The notes: generated by a model from the sequence alone, not told the origin. DNA of 64,000 nucleotides from Burkholderiales bacterium C2 (GCA_005503085.1 SCOI01000007.1:186001-250000), one strand, 5' to 3'. Positions 1 to 9,435 are shown, counted from the first letter of the stretch. Numbers and translations are program-made.

Positions 1-1307
1 AGGGCCGACCGGCCGGGGCGCTGGACAGCGCGCGCATCGCCGCCGCGCTGGCCGAGGCGGCGCGCCGCGCCGCCGCCGATGGGCTGGCCTTCGCCAGCGA
101 GGGCGATGCCGACCGCGCACTGGCCGGCCCGGGCCGCAAGATCGAGGCACTGTACGAAGCCCCCTATCTGGCCCATGCGGCGATGGAGCCGATGAACTGC
201 ACGGCCCGGGTGCGCGAGGGCCGGGTCGAGCTCTGGGTGCCGACCCAGGTGCCGGGTCTGGCCCGCGAGTTGGCCGCGCGCGTGGCCGGTGTCGCGCCCG
301 AGGCGGTCACCGTGCATGTCAGCTACCTGGGCGGCGGCTTTGGCCGGCGCCTGGAGATCGACTTCGTCGGCCAGGCCGTGCGGGTGGCGCTGGAGACCGG
401 CGGTCGGCCGGTGCAACTGCTGTGGTCGCGCGAGGAGGACATGAGGCACGACTTCTACCGCCCGGCCGGCGCGGCTTTTTGCGAAGCGCTGCTGGGCGAG
501 GACGGCAAGCCGCTGGGCTTGCGCATCGGCAGCGCCGGCGATGCGATCTCGCCGCGCTGGATGGAGCGGGTGCTGCCGGCGCTGGCCGGGCCGGTGGATC
601 TGCCGGACAAGACCGCGGCCGAGGGCCTGTTCGACCAGCCCTATGCCGTGCCGCATCAGCGCATTGCCCATCTGGCCACGCACAGCGGCGTGCCGGTCGG
701 CTTTTGGCGCTCGGTCGGTCATTCGCACCATGCCTTCTTCATCGAAAGCTTTGTCGACGAGCTGGCCCACGCGGCCGGAGTCGATCCGCTGGCCTACCGC
801 CTGAGCCTGCTGGACGGCCTGCCGCGCCACGCGGCGGTGCTGCGACTTGCGGCCGAGAAGGCCGGCTGGGGTCAGGCCTTGGCCAGGGGCCAGGCACGCG
901 GCCTGGCCCTGCACGAGAGCTTCGGCAGCATCGTCGCCCAGGTCGTGGAACTGACGCAGGATGCAGGCGGGCGGCCCCAGGTGCTGCGCGTGGTCTGCGC
1001 GCTGGATTGCGGCACCGTGGTCAACCCGGCCATCGTCGAGCGCCAGATGGAGGGGGCCGTCATCTTCGGGCTGACGGCGGCGCTGTTCGGCCGCATCGAC
1101 ATCCGCGATGGTGTCGTGCAGCAGCGCAATTTCCCCGACTACCCGCTGCTGAGCCTGGCGCAGACGCCGCGCATCGAGACCCATCTGATCGCCAGCCACC
1201 ATGCGCCCACCGGCGTTGGCGAGCCCGGCACCCCGCCGGTGGCGCCGGCCGTGGCCAATGCCTGGTTCGCGCTCACCGGCGAGCGGCGTCGGCGCCTGCC
1301 GCTGTGA
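1..1307 (+). CDS. Molybdenum hydroxylase large subunit (isoquinoline 1-oxidoreductase beta-like), 3' part
   Basis: The reading frame is open from the window edge (first full codon at base 3), so only the C-terminal ~435 residues are present. It resembles the large molybdopterin-binding subunit of the xanthine dehydrogenase/aldehyde oxidase superfamily, IorB-like branch. Visible landmarks are YEAPYLAHAAMEPMNC just upstream of base 200, the glycine-rich GGGFGRRLE, and near the C-terminus GVGEPGTPP, which carries the Glu expected to act as catalytic base. Such subunits oxidise N-heterocycles or aldehydes with a small [2Fe-2S] partner, usually encoded beside it; the partner would be left of the window. 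Stop at 1305-1307. The exact substrate cannot be read from sequence. Confidence 0.85.
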   Translation, partial: GRPAGALDSARIAAALAEAARRAAADGLAFASEGDADRALAGPGRKIEALYEAPYLAHAAMEPMNCTARVREGRVELWVPTQVPGLARELAARVAGVAPEAVTVHVSYLGGGFGRRLEIDFVGQAVRVALETGGRPVQLLWSREEDMRHDFYRPAGAAFCEALLGEDGKPLGLRIGSAGDAISPRWMERVLPALAGPVDLPDKTAAEGLFDQPYAVPHQRIAHLATHSGVPVGFWRSVGHSHHAFFIESFVDELAHAAGVDPLAYRLSLLDGLPRHAAVLRLAAEKAGWGQALARGQARGLALHESFGSIVAQVVELTQDAGGRPQVLRVVCALDCGTVVNPAIVERQMEGAVIFGLTAALFGRIDIRDGVVQQRNFPDYPLLSLAQTPRIETHLIASHHAPTGVGEPGTPPVAPAVANAWFALTGERRRRLPL

Positions 1308-1419
1308 GCGGCGCGCGGGATTACTGCCGGAATGTGCCTGTTTGAGAGGGTTTTTCTGCCCCGGGGCGGTCCCGGCGTGCCCCAAAATCGGGCGGAGACT
1401 GCTTCGACACGCCATCGCC

Positions 1420-3675
1420 ATGCCCAGCCAGGATCTCGTTCCTCTCGACGCGCCAGCGGCCGCCGACCCTCATCAGCGGCTGATCCAGGCGCTGCGCGAG
1501 CGCGACGTCATCCTCGACAATGCCGGCGTCGGCATCGTGTTCGTGAAGCAGCGCGTCATCATGCGCTGTAACCAGCGCTATGCCGATATCTTCGGCTATG
1601 CCGACGCCGCCGAACTGCTGGGCGGCAGCAGCGTGGACCTCTATCCCGATGTGCAGGCCTTCAAGCGGCTCGGGGCAGAGGCCTATCCCGTCATGGCGAC
1701 CGGCCAGCGCTACAAGACCGAGCAGCGGATGAAGCGAGTCTCGGGCGGGCTGTTCTGGGCCAGCCTGACCGGATGTCTGATCGATCCGGCCGATCCGGCC
1801 GCGGGCTCGATCTGGATCGTCGACGACATCGACGAGCAAAAGCGCGCTGAGGCCGAGCTGCACAGCATCACCGCCGAGCAGCAGCTGATCCTCGACCATT
1901 CGATGGTGGGCATCGTGTTCCTGCGCGGGCGCCGGGTCACGCGCTGCAACCGTGCCTTCGAGACCTTGTTCGGCTATGGCCCCGGCGAGCTGGACGGCAG
2001 CTCGTCGCGGCAGTGGTACCTGAGCGATGCGGACTGGGAGCTGGCGGGCCAGCGCTGCTACGAGCCTTTTGCCGCCGGTCGCGCCTTCGAGGGCGAGATG
2101 CTGCTGCGCCGCAAGGACGGCTCGCCGCTGCATTGCGAGGTGCGCAGCAAGGCCATCGATGCGCAAGACCTGTCCCTGGGGTCGATCTGGATCACGATGG
2201 ACATCACCGCGCGCAAGAACGCCGAACTGGCCCTGGTCGCGGCCAAGCAGGAGCTCGAGCAGCTGGTGCAGCAGCGCACCCGCCAGCTCAGCGAGACGGT
2301 GCAGGCGCTGGAGCAGAAGGTGCGCGAGCAGCGCGAGGCCGAGGCGCATATCCAGCAGCTGGCGCATTTCGATGCGCTGACCGGCCTGCCGAACCGGCTG
2401 CTGCTGGACCAGCGCAGCCAGCAGGCGCTGGACATCGCGCGCCGCCAGGGCGAGCCGCTGGCCCTGCTGTTCCTGGATCTGGATCACTTCAAGAACGTCA
2501 ATGACTCGCTGGGCCACCGCGTCGGCGACGAGCTGCTGAAGCTGCTGGCCCAGCGCTTGACGGCGGCGCTGCGCGAGCAGGACACGGTCGCGCGCCTGGG
2601 CGGCGACGAGTTCGTGCTGCTGCTGCCCGGCACCGACGCCCAGGGCGCCGCGCGGGTGGCGGCCAAGGCCATGGAGCTGGCCACGAAGCCCTTTCAGATC
2701 GAGCGCATGGAGCTGACCGTGACGCCGTCGATCGGCATTGCGCTCCATCCCGGCGACGGCGCGGACTTCGAGACCCTGTGCCGTTGCGCCGATATCGCGA
2801 TGTACCGAGCCAAGCAGGGCGGACGCAATGGCTTTCGCTTCTTCACCGGCGAGATGCAGGCCCAGTCCTTGCGCGCGCTGCAGCTGGAGAACGCGCTGCG
2901 CCGCGCGCTGGAGCGAGACCAGCTGTGGCTGTGCTATCAGCCGCAGATCTGCATGAGCAGCGGCCGTGTGATCGGCGCCGAGGCTCTACTGCGCTGGAGC
3001 CATCCGGAGCTGGGCCCGGTGTCGCCGGCCGAGTTCATCCCGGTGGCCGAGGCCAGCGGCCTGATCCTGGCGATCGGTGAATGGGTGTTGCGCAGCGCGG
3101 TCCGCCAGCTCCGGCAGTGGCTGGACGGCGGCATGCCGGCGCTGACCCTGGCGGTCAATCTGTCCTCGGTGCAGTTCCGCCATGCCGATCTGCCGTCCCT
3201 GGTGTCGCGCCTGCTGGCCGAGGCCGGGCTGTCGCCCGGGTTGCTGGAACTGGAGCTGACCGAGGGCGTCGCGATGGTGGACCCTCTGGGCGCGATCGCG
3301 GTGATGAACGATTTGCACGAGCGCGGCGTGCGCATGGCCATCGACGACTTCGGCACCGGCTATTCCTCGCTGAACTATCTGAAGAAGTTCCGTGCCAACA
3401 AGCTCAAGATCGACCAGAGCTTTGTGCGCGACATCGGCAGCGACCCGGATGACAAGGCCATCGTCCGCGCCATCATCAGCATGGCCAGAAGCCTGGAGAT
3501 GCGCACCATTGCCGAGGGCGTCGAAACCCGGGACCAGCTGGACTTTCTGCGCGCCCAGGGCTGCGACGAGGTGCAGGGCTATCTGTTCAGCCGGCCACTG
3601 CCGGCCGAGGACTTCCGCGCCTTTGTCACGGCCTATCGCCCCGACGTAGCCACAGGCCGAACAGCGTGCCGATGA
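1420..3675 (+). CDS. PAS-PAS-GGDEF-EAL cyclic-di-GMP signalling protein
   Basis: 751 aa from ATG 1420; the frame is open further upstream but lacks a better start. Order: two PAS sensor domains (about residues 20-140 and 150-270), a short coiled coil, a GGDEF diguanylate cyclase domain with intact GGDEF at residues 394-398, and an EAL phosphodiesterase domain (EALLRW at 521-526, later DDFGTGYSSL and AEGVET). The RxxD product-inhibition motif (REQD) lies five residues before GGDEF, so the cyclase half may be feedback controlled. No membrane segment, so probably cytosolic, sensing through PAS. Both catalytic motifs look intact; which activity dominates cannot be decided. Its 3' end overlaps the convergent transporter gene by 50 bp. 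Confidence 0.93.
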   Translation: MPSQDLVPLDAPAAADPHQRLIQALRERDVILDNAGVGIVFVKQRVIMRCNQRYADIFGYADAAELLGGSSVDLYPDVQAFKRLGAEAYPVMATGQRYKTEQRMKRVSGGLFWASLTGCLIDPADPAAGSIWIVDDIDEQKRAEAELHSITAEQQLILDHSMVGIVFLRGRRVTRCNRAFETLFGYGPGELDGSSSRQWYLSDADWELAGQRCYEPFAAGRAFEGEMLLRRKDGSPLHCEVRSKAIDAQDLSLGSIWITMDITARKNAELALVAAKQELEQLVQQRTRQLSETVQALEQKVREQREAEAHIQQLAHFDALTGLPNRLLLDQRSQQALDIARRQGEPLALLFLDLDHFKNVNDSLGHRVGDELLKLLAQRLTAALREQDTVARLGGDEFVLLLPGTDAQGAARVAAKAMELATKPFQIERMELTVTPSIGIALHPGDGADFETLCRCADIAMYRAKQGGRNGFRFFTGEMQAQSLRALQLENALRRALERDQLWLCYQPQICMSSGRVIGAEALLRWSHPELGPVSPAEFIPVAEASGLILAIGEWVLRSAVRQLRQWLDGGMPALTLAVNLSSVQFRHADLPSLVSRLLAEAGLSPGLLELELTEGVAMVDPLGAIAVMNDLHERGVRMAIDDFGTGYSSLNYLKKFRANKLKIDQSFVRDIGSDPDDKAIVRAIISMARSLEMRTIAEGVETRDQLDFLRAQGCDEVQGYLFSRPLPAEDFRAFVTAYRPDVATGRTACR

Positions 3676-4477
3676 CATACATGCTGACCGAGTAGGCCGC
3701 TGCCGGCAGCGCCATCTGGAAGTTCTGCAGCACGCTCAGCGCAATGTAGAGCGCCAGGGTCGAGTTGTGGATGCCGATCTCGAAGCTGATCGCGGTGGCC
3801 ATGGGCTTGGCCAGACCCAGCGAGCGGCTCAGGTAGTAGCCCGACAGCAGGCTCAGCAGATTGAACACCAGCACGATGCCACCGATGCTGGCGGCCGAGT
3901 CGGCCAGCGCCCGCCACTCCTTGGCGATCGCGCCCAGGGCCAGCAGCGCCAGCACGACGGCGCTGAAGATCTTGAAGGGCTTTTCCAGCCGCGCCGCCAG
4001 CGCCGGGCGCCAGCGCGCCACGCTCATGCCGACGACCACCGGCAGCAGCACGACGGCCATCACCTCGGCGACCTTGGCGGTCTGCAGCGGCACGACGCCT
4101 TCGCCGATGAAATGCTGCAGCGCGAGGTTGGCGATCAGCGGCATGGTGAGCACCGACAGCAAGGTGTTGATCGCGGTCAGCGAGATGTTCAGCGCCACAT
4201 GGCCGCCGAACAGATGCGAGAACAGATTGGCCGAGACCCCGCCCGGCGAGGCCGCCAGCAGCATCAGGCCCACCGCCATCACCGGCGGCAGGCCGACCAG
4301 CTTGATCATCGCGAAGCAGGCCAGCGGCAGCAGCAGCATCTGCAGCAGCAGCGCAATGGCCACCGCCTTCGGGTGGCGGCGCAGCCGCGCGAAGTCATCC
4401 AGGCTCAGCGACAGGCCGACGCCCAGCATCACCAGGGCCAGCGAGATCAGCAAGAGGGTGGGCAGCAGGGCGGTCAT
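3626..4477 (-). CDS. Bile acid:sodium symporter family (SBF/BASS) transporter
   Basis: 283 aa, almost entirely hydrophobic with about nine or ten membrane helices. The N-terminal part (LVMLGVGLSLSLDDF), the central AASPGGVSANLFSHL and the later EIGIHNSTLAL match the bile acid:Na+ symporter family, whose bacterial members are sodium-coupled carriers of organic anions. Real substrates in bacteria are often unknown and bile acids are unlikely here. Located in the inner membrane. The gene converges on the GGDEF-EAL gene and overlaps its 3' end by 50 bp. Start ATG at 4477. Confidence 0.85.
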   Translation of the reverse strand: MTALLPTLLLISLALVMLGVGLSLSLDDFARLRRHPKAVAIALLLQMLLLPLACFAMIKLVGLPPVMAVGLMLLAASPGGVSANLFSHLFGGHVALNISLTAINTLLSVLTMPLIANLALQHFIGEGVVPLQTAKVAEVMAVVLLPVVVGMSVARWRPALAARLEKPFKIFSAVVLALLALGAIAKEWRALADSAASIGGIVLVFNLLSLLSGYYLSRSLGLAKPMATAISFEIGIHNSTLALYIALSVLQNFQMALPAAAYSVSMYVIGTLFGLWLRRGDRP

Positions 4478-4579
4478 CGGGTGTGGCTGGAGGGGTTGCT
4501 GAGGCGCCGATCTTGGCCGCGCGAGCTCCGGCCCACCAGCGGGATTTCGAGGCCCCGGGTATGCCCGAGGCTGGCGAGG

Positions 4580-5203
4580 CTAGTGGGTCGCCAGCGCCCG
4601 CAACTGCCGGTCGTGCCAGCGCGCCAGCAGCAGGCTGGCGACCAGCGCGCCCAGCAGGGCCAGGAACATGTCCGACTGGGTGTCCCAGGGGTCGCCCTGG
4701 GTGCCGAGAAACTCGTCGGCGCCCTGGCCCAGCGCCAGCGCCGCCCACCATTCGATCAGCTCGTAGACCGCGCTGACCGCCAGCGCGACGCAGACCGCCA
4801 GAAAGCCGGCCATGCCTCGCCCGGCCACATGGTCGCCGCGCAGCAGGATCTCGCGGGCCAGCAGGGCCGGGATCAGACCTTGGGCGAAATGACCGATCTT
4901 GTCGTAAGGGTTGCGCGAGAGCCCCATCAGCTCCTGCATCCAGAAGCCCAGCGGCACCCGCGCATAGCTGTAGGCGCCGCCGAGTATCAGGATCAGGCAG
5001 TGCGCAAAGATCAGCCCGTACAGCAGCGGGCTGAGGGGAAAGCGCGCGCGCGTGGCGGCCAGCAGCGGCACGGCGATCATGACCGGCGTCACCTCCATCA
5101 GCCAGGTGGCGCGGTCATAGGGCTGCCAGCCTGAAACAGCCAGGGCCAGCAGAATCAGCAGGCCCATCAAGCTCAGTAGTCCCAGCCGGGGTGGTGTCGA
5201 CAT
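4580..5203 (-). CDS. DUF2238 (YjdF-type) inner-membrane protein
   Basis: 207 aa with about six hydrophobic segments. The signature YDKIGHFAQGL followed later by EWWAALALGQGADEFLGTQG and DPWDTQSDM is typical of the DUF2238/YjdF membrane family, whose function is not established. The start at 5203 was chosen over an upstream in-frame ATG because AGGAG lies at the right distance before it. It is transcribed away from queC, with about 77 bp between the two start regions. No operon partner. Confidence 0.8.
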   Translation of the reverse strand: MSTPPRLGLLSLMGLLILLALAVSGWQPYDRATWLMEVTPVMIAVPLLAATRARFPLSPLLYGLIFAHCLILILGGAYSYARVPLGFWMQELMGLSRNPYDKIGHFAQGLIPALLAREILLRGDHVAGRGMAGFLAVCVALAVSAVYELIEWWAALALGQGADEFLGTQGDPWDTQSDMFLALLGALVASLLLARWHDRQLRALATH

Positions 5204-5280
5204 GCAGTGGCTCCTGAGTGGGGGCGGCCTTCCACCGCCGATCCACATAATATGCAGGCTTTGCTGACTGCTGCTGTGCC

Positions 5281-6000
5281 ATGACCGCCTCGCCTCAAGC
5301 CAATACATCCCGCAAAGCCCTGGTGCTGTTCTCCGGCGGCCAGGACTCCACTGCCTGCCTGGCCTGGGCGCTGCAGCGCTATGCCGAGGTCGAGACGCTT
5401 GGTTTCGACTACGGCCAGCGCCATCGCGTCGAGCTCGAATGCCGGTTGACCGTGCGCAGCGAGCTGGCCCGGCAGTTCCCGGCCTGGGGCGCCAAGCTGG
5501 GCGAGGATCATCTGCTGGACCTGAGCCTTTTGGGCCAGATCTCCGACACCGCGCTGACCGAGGACCGCGCCATCGCGATGCAGGCCAATGGCCTGCCCAA
5601 CACCTTTGTGCCGGGCCGCAACCTGCTGTTCCTGAGCTTTGCCGCGACCCTGGCCTACCGGCGCGGCGCCTCGGTGCTGGTGGGCGGCATGTGCGAGACC
5701 GATTTTTCGGGCTATCCCGACTGCCGCGACAACACCCTGAAGGCCTTGCAGGTGGCGCTGAGCCTGGGCCTGGACGCGCCGATGACGATAGAGACGCCGC
5801 TGATGTTCATCACCAAGGCCCAGACCTGGGCGCTGACCGAGAGCCTGGGCGGCGCGGCGCTGAACGACCTGGTCATCGAGCACACCCACACCTGCTATCT
5901 GGGCGAGCGCAAGACCCGGCACGCCTGGGGCTATGGCTGCGGCAGCTGCCCGGCCTGCGAGCTGCGCGCGCGCGGCCATGCGGAGTACATCGCGACATGA
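5281..6000 (+). CDS. queC: 7-cyano-7-deazaguanine synthase QueC
   Basis: 239 aa. Makes preQ0 from 7-carboxy-7-deazaguanine with ammonia and ATP, a step in queuosine tRNA modification. The N-terminal PP-loop FSGGQDST (near residue 18) binds ATP; the C-terminus has the four zinc cysteines in [11 protein letters not shown] ... YGCGSCPAC. Length matches the family. No other queuosine gene is in the window. The stop TGA (5998-6000) overlaps the next start (ATGA), so queC and the LemA-like gene are translationally coupled. Confidence 0.95.
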   Translation: MTASPQANTSRKALVLFSGGQDSTACLAWALQRYAEVETLGFDYGQRHRVELECRLTVRSELARQFPAWGAKLGEDHLLDLSLLGQISDTALTEDRAIAMQANGLPNTFVPGRNLLFLSFAATLAYRRGASVLVGGMCETDFSGYPDCRDNTLKALQVALSLGLDAPMTIETPLMFITKAQTWALTESLGGAALNDLVIEHTHTCYLGERKTRHAWGYGCGSCPACELRARGHAEYIAT

Positions 6001-6539
6001 GCTGGTCGACCTTGGGATGGATCGTCGCGGCGCTGCTGCTGTTCTGGGGCATCGGCGCCTACAACCGCCTGATGCGGCTGCGCAATGCGATCGGTGAGGC
6101 TTTTGTGCAGCTGGACCAGCAGTTCGGCGCGCGCGCCGAGGTCAGCGCCCGGCTGCTGACCCTGGCGCGACCGGCGCTGGAGAGCGAGCAGGCCGCCTTC
6201 GACGCGCTGGACAGTGCCCAGGCCGAGGTGCAGGCCGCCGTGCTGGCGGCCCGGAGCAAGCCTTATGCGGGCGACCCGGTGGCCAGCCTGGCGGTGGCCA
6301 CGGCCGTCCATGCGGCGGCGCTGACCCGGCTGGTGTCCCTGGTCGAGCACCATGGGGAGCTCGGTCGGGACGCCGAGATCCAGGCCCAGCTGGCCGAGCT
6401 GAAACTGATCGAACGCCAGCGTGCCTTCTCGCGCCAGGTCTTCAACCAGGCGGTCAGCCAGTACAACGAGGCGGCGAAGCAGTTCCCGACCCGGGTGCTG
6501 GCCAGCCTTTACGGCTTTGCCGAGGCGCGTTCGCTGTAG
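5997..6539 (+). CDS. LemA family protein
   Basis: 180 aa. One N-terminal membrane helix (about residues 5-22, [18 protein letters not shown]) is followed by a long helical region rich in Ala, Glu and Gln, ending in [12 protein letters not shown], which is the LemA-type layout with the bulk of the protein outside the membrane. LemA proteins have no firmly known role in proteobacteria. The start overlaps the queC stop in ATGA. A gap of 78 bp follows before the cytochrome gene, which has its own strong ribosome binding site. Confidence 0.8.
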   Translation: MSWSTLGWIVAALLLFWGIGAYNRLMRLRNAIGEAFVQLDQQFGARAEVSARLLTLARPALESEQAAFDALDSAQAEVQAAVLAARSKPYAGDPVASLAVATAVHAAALTRLVSLVEHHGELGRDAEIQAQLAELKLIERQRAFSRQVFNQAVSQYNEAAKQFPTRVLASLYGFAEARSL

Positions 6540-6617
6540 AAGCTTATTGCGATTGTTTTGTTGGCAAGTCGGGGGGCGCTGCATAAACTGCGCCGACTAC
6601 ACAACAAGGAGACTCCG

Positions 6618-6935
6618 ATGAGCTTGCGAGCGATTCTGTTGGGCGCCGCGCTGGCCGCCGGTGCCGGTGCCGCTGCGGCCCAGGATGCCAAGACCCTGCA
6701 TCTGAAGGCCCTGGCCGCCACCTGCGCCAACTGCCACGGCACGGCGGGGCGCGCCGTCGAGGGTTCGGCGGTGCCAGGTCTTGCCGGCATGCCGGCCGCC
6801 TATTTCAGCGAGCAGATGAAGGCCTTCAAGAGTGGCGCCCGTCAGGCCACCGTGATGCACCAGCTGGCCAAGGGCTATAGCGAAGCCCAGATCGAACAGC
6901 TGGCCGGCTATTTCGCCGCCCTGCCACGTAACTGA
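6618..6935 (+). CDS. Small monoheme cytochrome c, likely partner of the following flavoprotein
   Basis: 105 aa with a signal peptide cleaved after AAAAQA-like residues near 22, so periplasmic. A single CxxCH heme site, CANCHG, and a distal Met (QLAKGYSEAQ region and GMPAAYF) fit a class I cytochrome c of about 85 mature residues. Start ATG 6618 is preceded by AAGGAG. The next gene, 14 bp downstream, encodes a flavocytochrome c flavin subunit, so this is probably the electron-accepting heme subunit (FccA-like) of a sulfide dehydrogenase complex. The name fccA is plausible but the protein is a monoheme type. Confidence 0.85.
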   Translation: MSLRAILLGAALAAGAGAAAAQDAKTLHLKALAATCANCHGTAGRAVEGSAVPGLAGMPAAYFSEQMKAFKSGARQATVMHQLAKGYSEAQIEQLAGYFAALPRN

Positions 6936-6949
6936 CGGAGACAAGACAC

Positions 6950-8224
6950 ATGATGCAAAGACGCAATCTCCTGCAGGGCGCGGCCGCCCTGTCCGTGCTG
7001 GGCCTGGCCGGCTGTGCCACCACCTCGGTGCCGAGCAAGGCCCGGGTGCTGGTGGTCGGCGGCGGCTATGGCGGCGCCACGGCGGCCAAATACATCCGGC
7101 TGCTGTCCGACTACAAGATCGAGGTCGTGCTGGTCGAGCCCAGCGAGGCCTTTGTCTCCTGCCCGATATCCAATCTGGTGCTGGGTGGCTCGCGCCAGAT
7201 CGGCGAGATCACCACGCCCTATGGCACGCTGCAGTCCAAGCACGGCATCACCGTGGTGCGCGACTGGGTGGCCAGCATCGATGCGGCCAAGAAGACCGCG
7301 ACCCTGGCCTCCGGCCCGGTGATCGCCTACGACAAGCTGGTGCTGAGCCCCGGCATCGACCTGATCTGGGACTCGGTGGCCGGGCTCAAGGGGGCCAATG
7401 CCGCCGGCCAGATCCTGCAGGCCTGGAAGGCCGGTCCCGAGACGGTGGCGCTGCGCCGCCAGCTGGAGGCGATGCCGGACGGCGGCGTCTACGCGATCAC
7501 GATTCCCGAGGCCCCGTACCGCTGCCCGCCCGGGCCCTACGAGCGCGCCAGCGTGATCGCCGGCTACTTCAAGCAGGCCAAGCCGCGCTCCAAGGTGCTG
7601 ATCCTGGACGCCAACCAGGACGTCACTTCCAAGGGGCCGCTGTTCAAGAAGGTCTGGGCCGAGCAGTACAAGGGCATCATCGAGTACCGGCCGCAGCACA
7701 AGGCGGTGGCGGTCGACGCCAAGAGCAAGACCGTCAAGTTCGAGATCCAGGACGACGTCAAGGCCGATGTGCTGAATGTGCTGCCCAGCATGCGGGCCGG
7801 TGCCGTCGCGGTGCAGGCCGGCCTGGCCAACAGCAATGCGCGCTGGGTCAATGTCAACTATCTGAGCTTCGAGGCCACCGCCGCCAAGGACATCCATGTG
7901 CTGGGTGACGCTATCCAGATCGCACCGGGCATGCCCAAGAGCGGCCATATGGCCAACAGCCACGGCAAGGTCGCGGCGGCCGCCATCGTCGCCCAGCTCA
8001 ATGGCTGGGAGATCAACCCGGCGCCGATGTTGACCAACACCTGCTACAGCTTCGTCGACGCGAAGAACGTCATCCACGTCGCCAGCGTGCACGAGTACGT
8101 CGCGGCCGAGAAGACCTTCAAGACCGTGGCGGGCTCGGGTGGCGTCTCCGCCGGCCCGACCGAGCTGGAAGGCACTTACGCCTGGAATTGGGCGCGCACG
8201 ATCTGGGCCGATTCGCTGGCTTGA
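6950..8224 (+). CDS. Flavocytochrome c sulfide dehydrogenase-like flavoprotein subunit (FccB/SoxF-like)
   Basis: 424 aa FAD-dependent oxidoreductase. The N-terminus combines a twin-Arg-like QRRNLLQG with a lipobox LAGC (Cys22), suggesting export and possibly lipid anchoring. VVGGGYGGATAAK binds the FAD ADP moiety. Three Cys landmarks of the family are present: SCPISNL (the position that carries covalent FAD in some members), RCPPGPYER and NTCYSF (candidate redox-active pair). The C-terminal ~70 residues fit the FCSD flavin-binding domain. With the cytochrome upstream it would oxidise sulfide and pass electrons to cytochrome c in the periplasm. Sulfide as substrate is inferred from family only. 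Confidence 0.87.
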   Translation: MMQRRNLLQGAAALSVLGLAGCATTSVPSKARVLVVGGGYGGATAAKYIRLLSDYKIEVVLVEPSEAFVSCPISNLVLGGSRQIGEITTPYGTLQSKHGITVVRDWVASIDAAKKTATLASGPVIAYDKLVLSPGIDLIWDSVAGLKGANAAGQILQAWKAGPETVALRRQLEAMPDGGVYAITIPEAPYRCPPGPYERASVIAGYFKQAKPRSKVLILDANQDVTSKGPLFKKVWAEQYKGIIEYRPQHKAVAVDAKSKTVKFEIQDDVKADVLNVLPSMRAGAVAVQAGLANSNARWVNVNYLSFEATAAKDIHVLGDAIQIAPGMPKSGHMANSHGKVAAAAIVAQLNGWEINPAPMLTNTCYSFVDAKNVIHVASVHEYVAAEKTFKTVAGSGGVSAGPTELEGTYAWNWARTIWADSLA

Positions 8225-8647
8225 TTAGTTGCAGACGATGGCGCCTGTGTTGACGAGTTCGTCGAACAGCGCCTTCAAGGCCTGGCCCGACATCGCGTAG
8301 GGGTTCAGCTTGGTGGTCTCGCAATACTTCAGCACCAGGGCCGGGTTCAGCCTCGACAGGTTGACCTGGCCCATGCTCCAGCCGGCGAAGTGGCGCTCGG
8401 CCACCTCTTCGTAGCTGAGCAGGATCACATCGCGGTGGCGGGTGTCGCCGATGATGGACTTGTAGCGCGCATTGACCGCGTCGCGTCCGCCCTCCAGCAC
8501 CTGCATGAAGATGCCGTCGCTGTAGCACAGCAGGCCGGTCAGGCCTTCGGCCGGGTTGTGGGCGCGCGAGGACTTGAGGATGGCCGCGAGCTCGGCCTCG
8601 CTCATCGGGCTGGCGGCGCGGCTTGCGTAGAGCAGACGGACTAGCAT
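8225..8647 (-). CDS. BLUF-domain blue-light sensor
   Basis: 140 aa. A single BLUF domain fills residues 1-95: the photoactive Tyr is Y7 (RLLYASR), flavin contacts N31 and Q49 (GIFMQVLEGG) are present, and the conserved Trp/Met switch region reads GWSMGQV. A short C-terminal helical tail follows (about 45 residues), with no output enzyme, so signalling must go through a partner. Start ATG 8647 has GGAG upstream. It is convergent with the flavoprotein gene (stops adjacent, no spacer) and lies 62 bp downstream of folE start-distal end on the same strand. Confidence 0.9.
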   Translation of the reverse strand: MLVRLLYASRAASPMSEAELAAILKSSRAHNPAEGLTGLLCYSDGIFMQVLEGGRDAVNARYKSIIGDTRHRDVILLSYEEVAERHFAGWSMGQVNLSRLNPALVLKYCETTKLNPYAMSGQALKALFDELVNTGAIVCN

Positions 8648-8709
8648 GGCAGTACTCCGATCAGAGGGGGCAGGGCTTGCGCTAGCGCGCAAGGACTGAC
8701 CCCAGGACA

Positions 8710-9435
8710 TTATTTTTTCGACAGCAGGGACAGGAATTCGCGGCGCAGATTGGCGTCCTTCAGGAAGGCGCCGCGCATCACGCTATTGGTCATCATCGAG
8801 TCGATGTCCTTGACGCCGCGCCAGTGCATGCAGAAATGGTCGGCCTCCATCACGATGGCCAGGCCATCGGGCTGGACCCGCTCCTGCAGCTCGTTGGCCA
8901 GCATGGTCACCGCCTCCTCCTGGATCTGCGGCCGGCTCATGATCCAGTCGCACAGCCGTGCGTACTTGGACAGGCCGATCAGATTGGAGTGTTCGTTGGG
9001 CAGCAGGCCGATCCAGACCCGGCCCATGATGGGGCACAGATGGTGGGAGCAGGCGCTGCGCACCGTGATCGGGCCGACGATCATCAGCTCGTTGAGCCGG
9101 GTCACATTGGGGAACTCGGTGACCGGCGGCGCGACGGCATAGCGGCCCTTGAAGATCTCGCGCAGATACATCTTGGCGACGCGCTTGGCGGTCTCCTGGG
9201 TGTTGTGGTCGCTGTCGGTGTCGATCACCAGCGCGCGCAGCACCTCCTGCAGCTTGGCCTGCACCTCAGCCTGCAGCTCGTCGAGCTCGCCCTCTTCGAT
9301 GAAGGCGGCGATATTGTCATTGGCATGGTGGCGGCAGCCGGCACCGCGCAGCCGGTAGCGGATGCGTTCGGAGGCGGGCAGGGCGGCCAGCTCGGCCTCG
9401 CTGCGGAAGATGGTGTCAGGCTTGTCCCCGGTCAT
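8710..9435 (-). CDS. folE: GTP cyclohydrolase I FolE
   Basis: 241 aa. Converts GTP to 7,8-dihydroneopterin triphosphate, the entry step of tetrahydrofolate synthesis and also the entry to queuosine (queC is 3 kb away). Zinc ligands are visible in CSHHLCPIMGRVWIG and in DHFCMHWRGVKD. DTDSDHNTQETAKRVAKMY fits the N-terminal core. Start ATG 9435. A long frame continues upstream but is antisense to rsmB and not coding. Divergent from rsmB with a ~96-bp spacer containing a perfect palindrome. Confidence 0.95.
   Translation of the reverse strand: MTGDKPDTIFRSEAELAALPASERIRYRLRGAGCRHHANDNIAAFIEEGELDELQAEVQAKLQEVLRALVIDTDSDHNTQETAKRVAKMYLREIFKGRYAVAPPVTEFPNVTRLNELMIVGPITVRSACSHHLCPIMGRVWIGLLPNEHSNLIGLSKYARLCDWIMSRPQIQEEAVTMLANELQERVQPDGLAIVMEADHFCMHWRGVKDIDSMMTNSVMRGAFLKDANLRREFLSLLSKK

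Noticed and set aside
5204-5280. preQ1 riboswitch before queC
   Set aside because: Only 77 bp and no preQ1 aptamer-like stem-loop with A-rich tail was visible.
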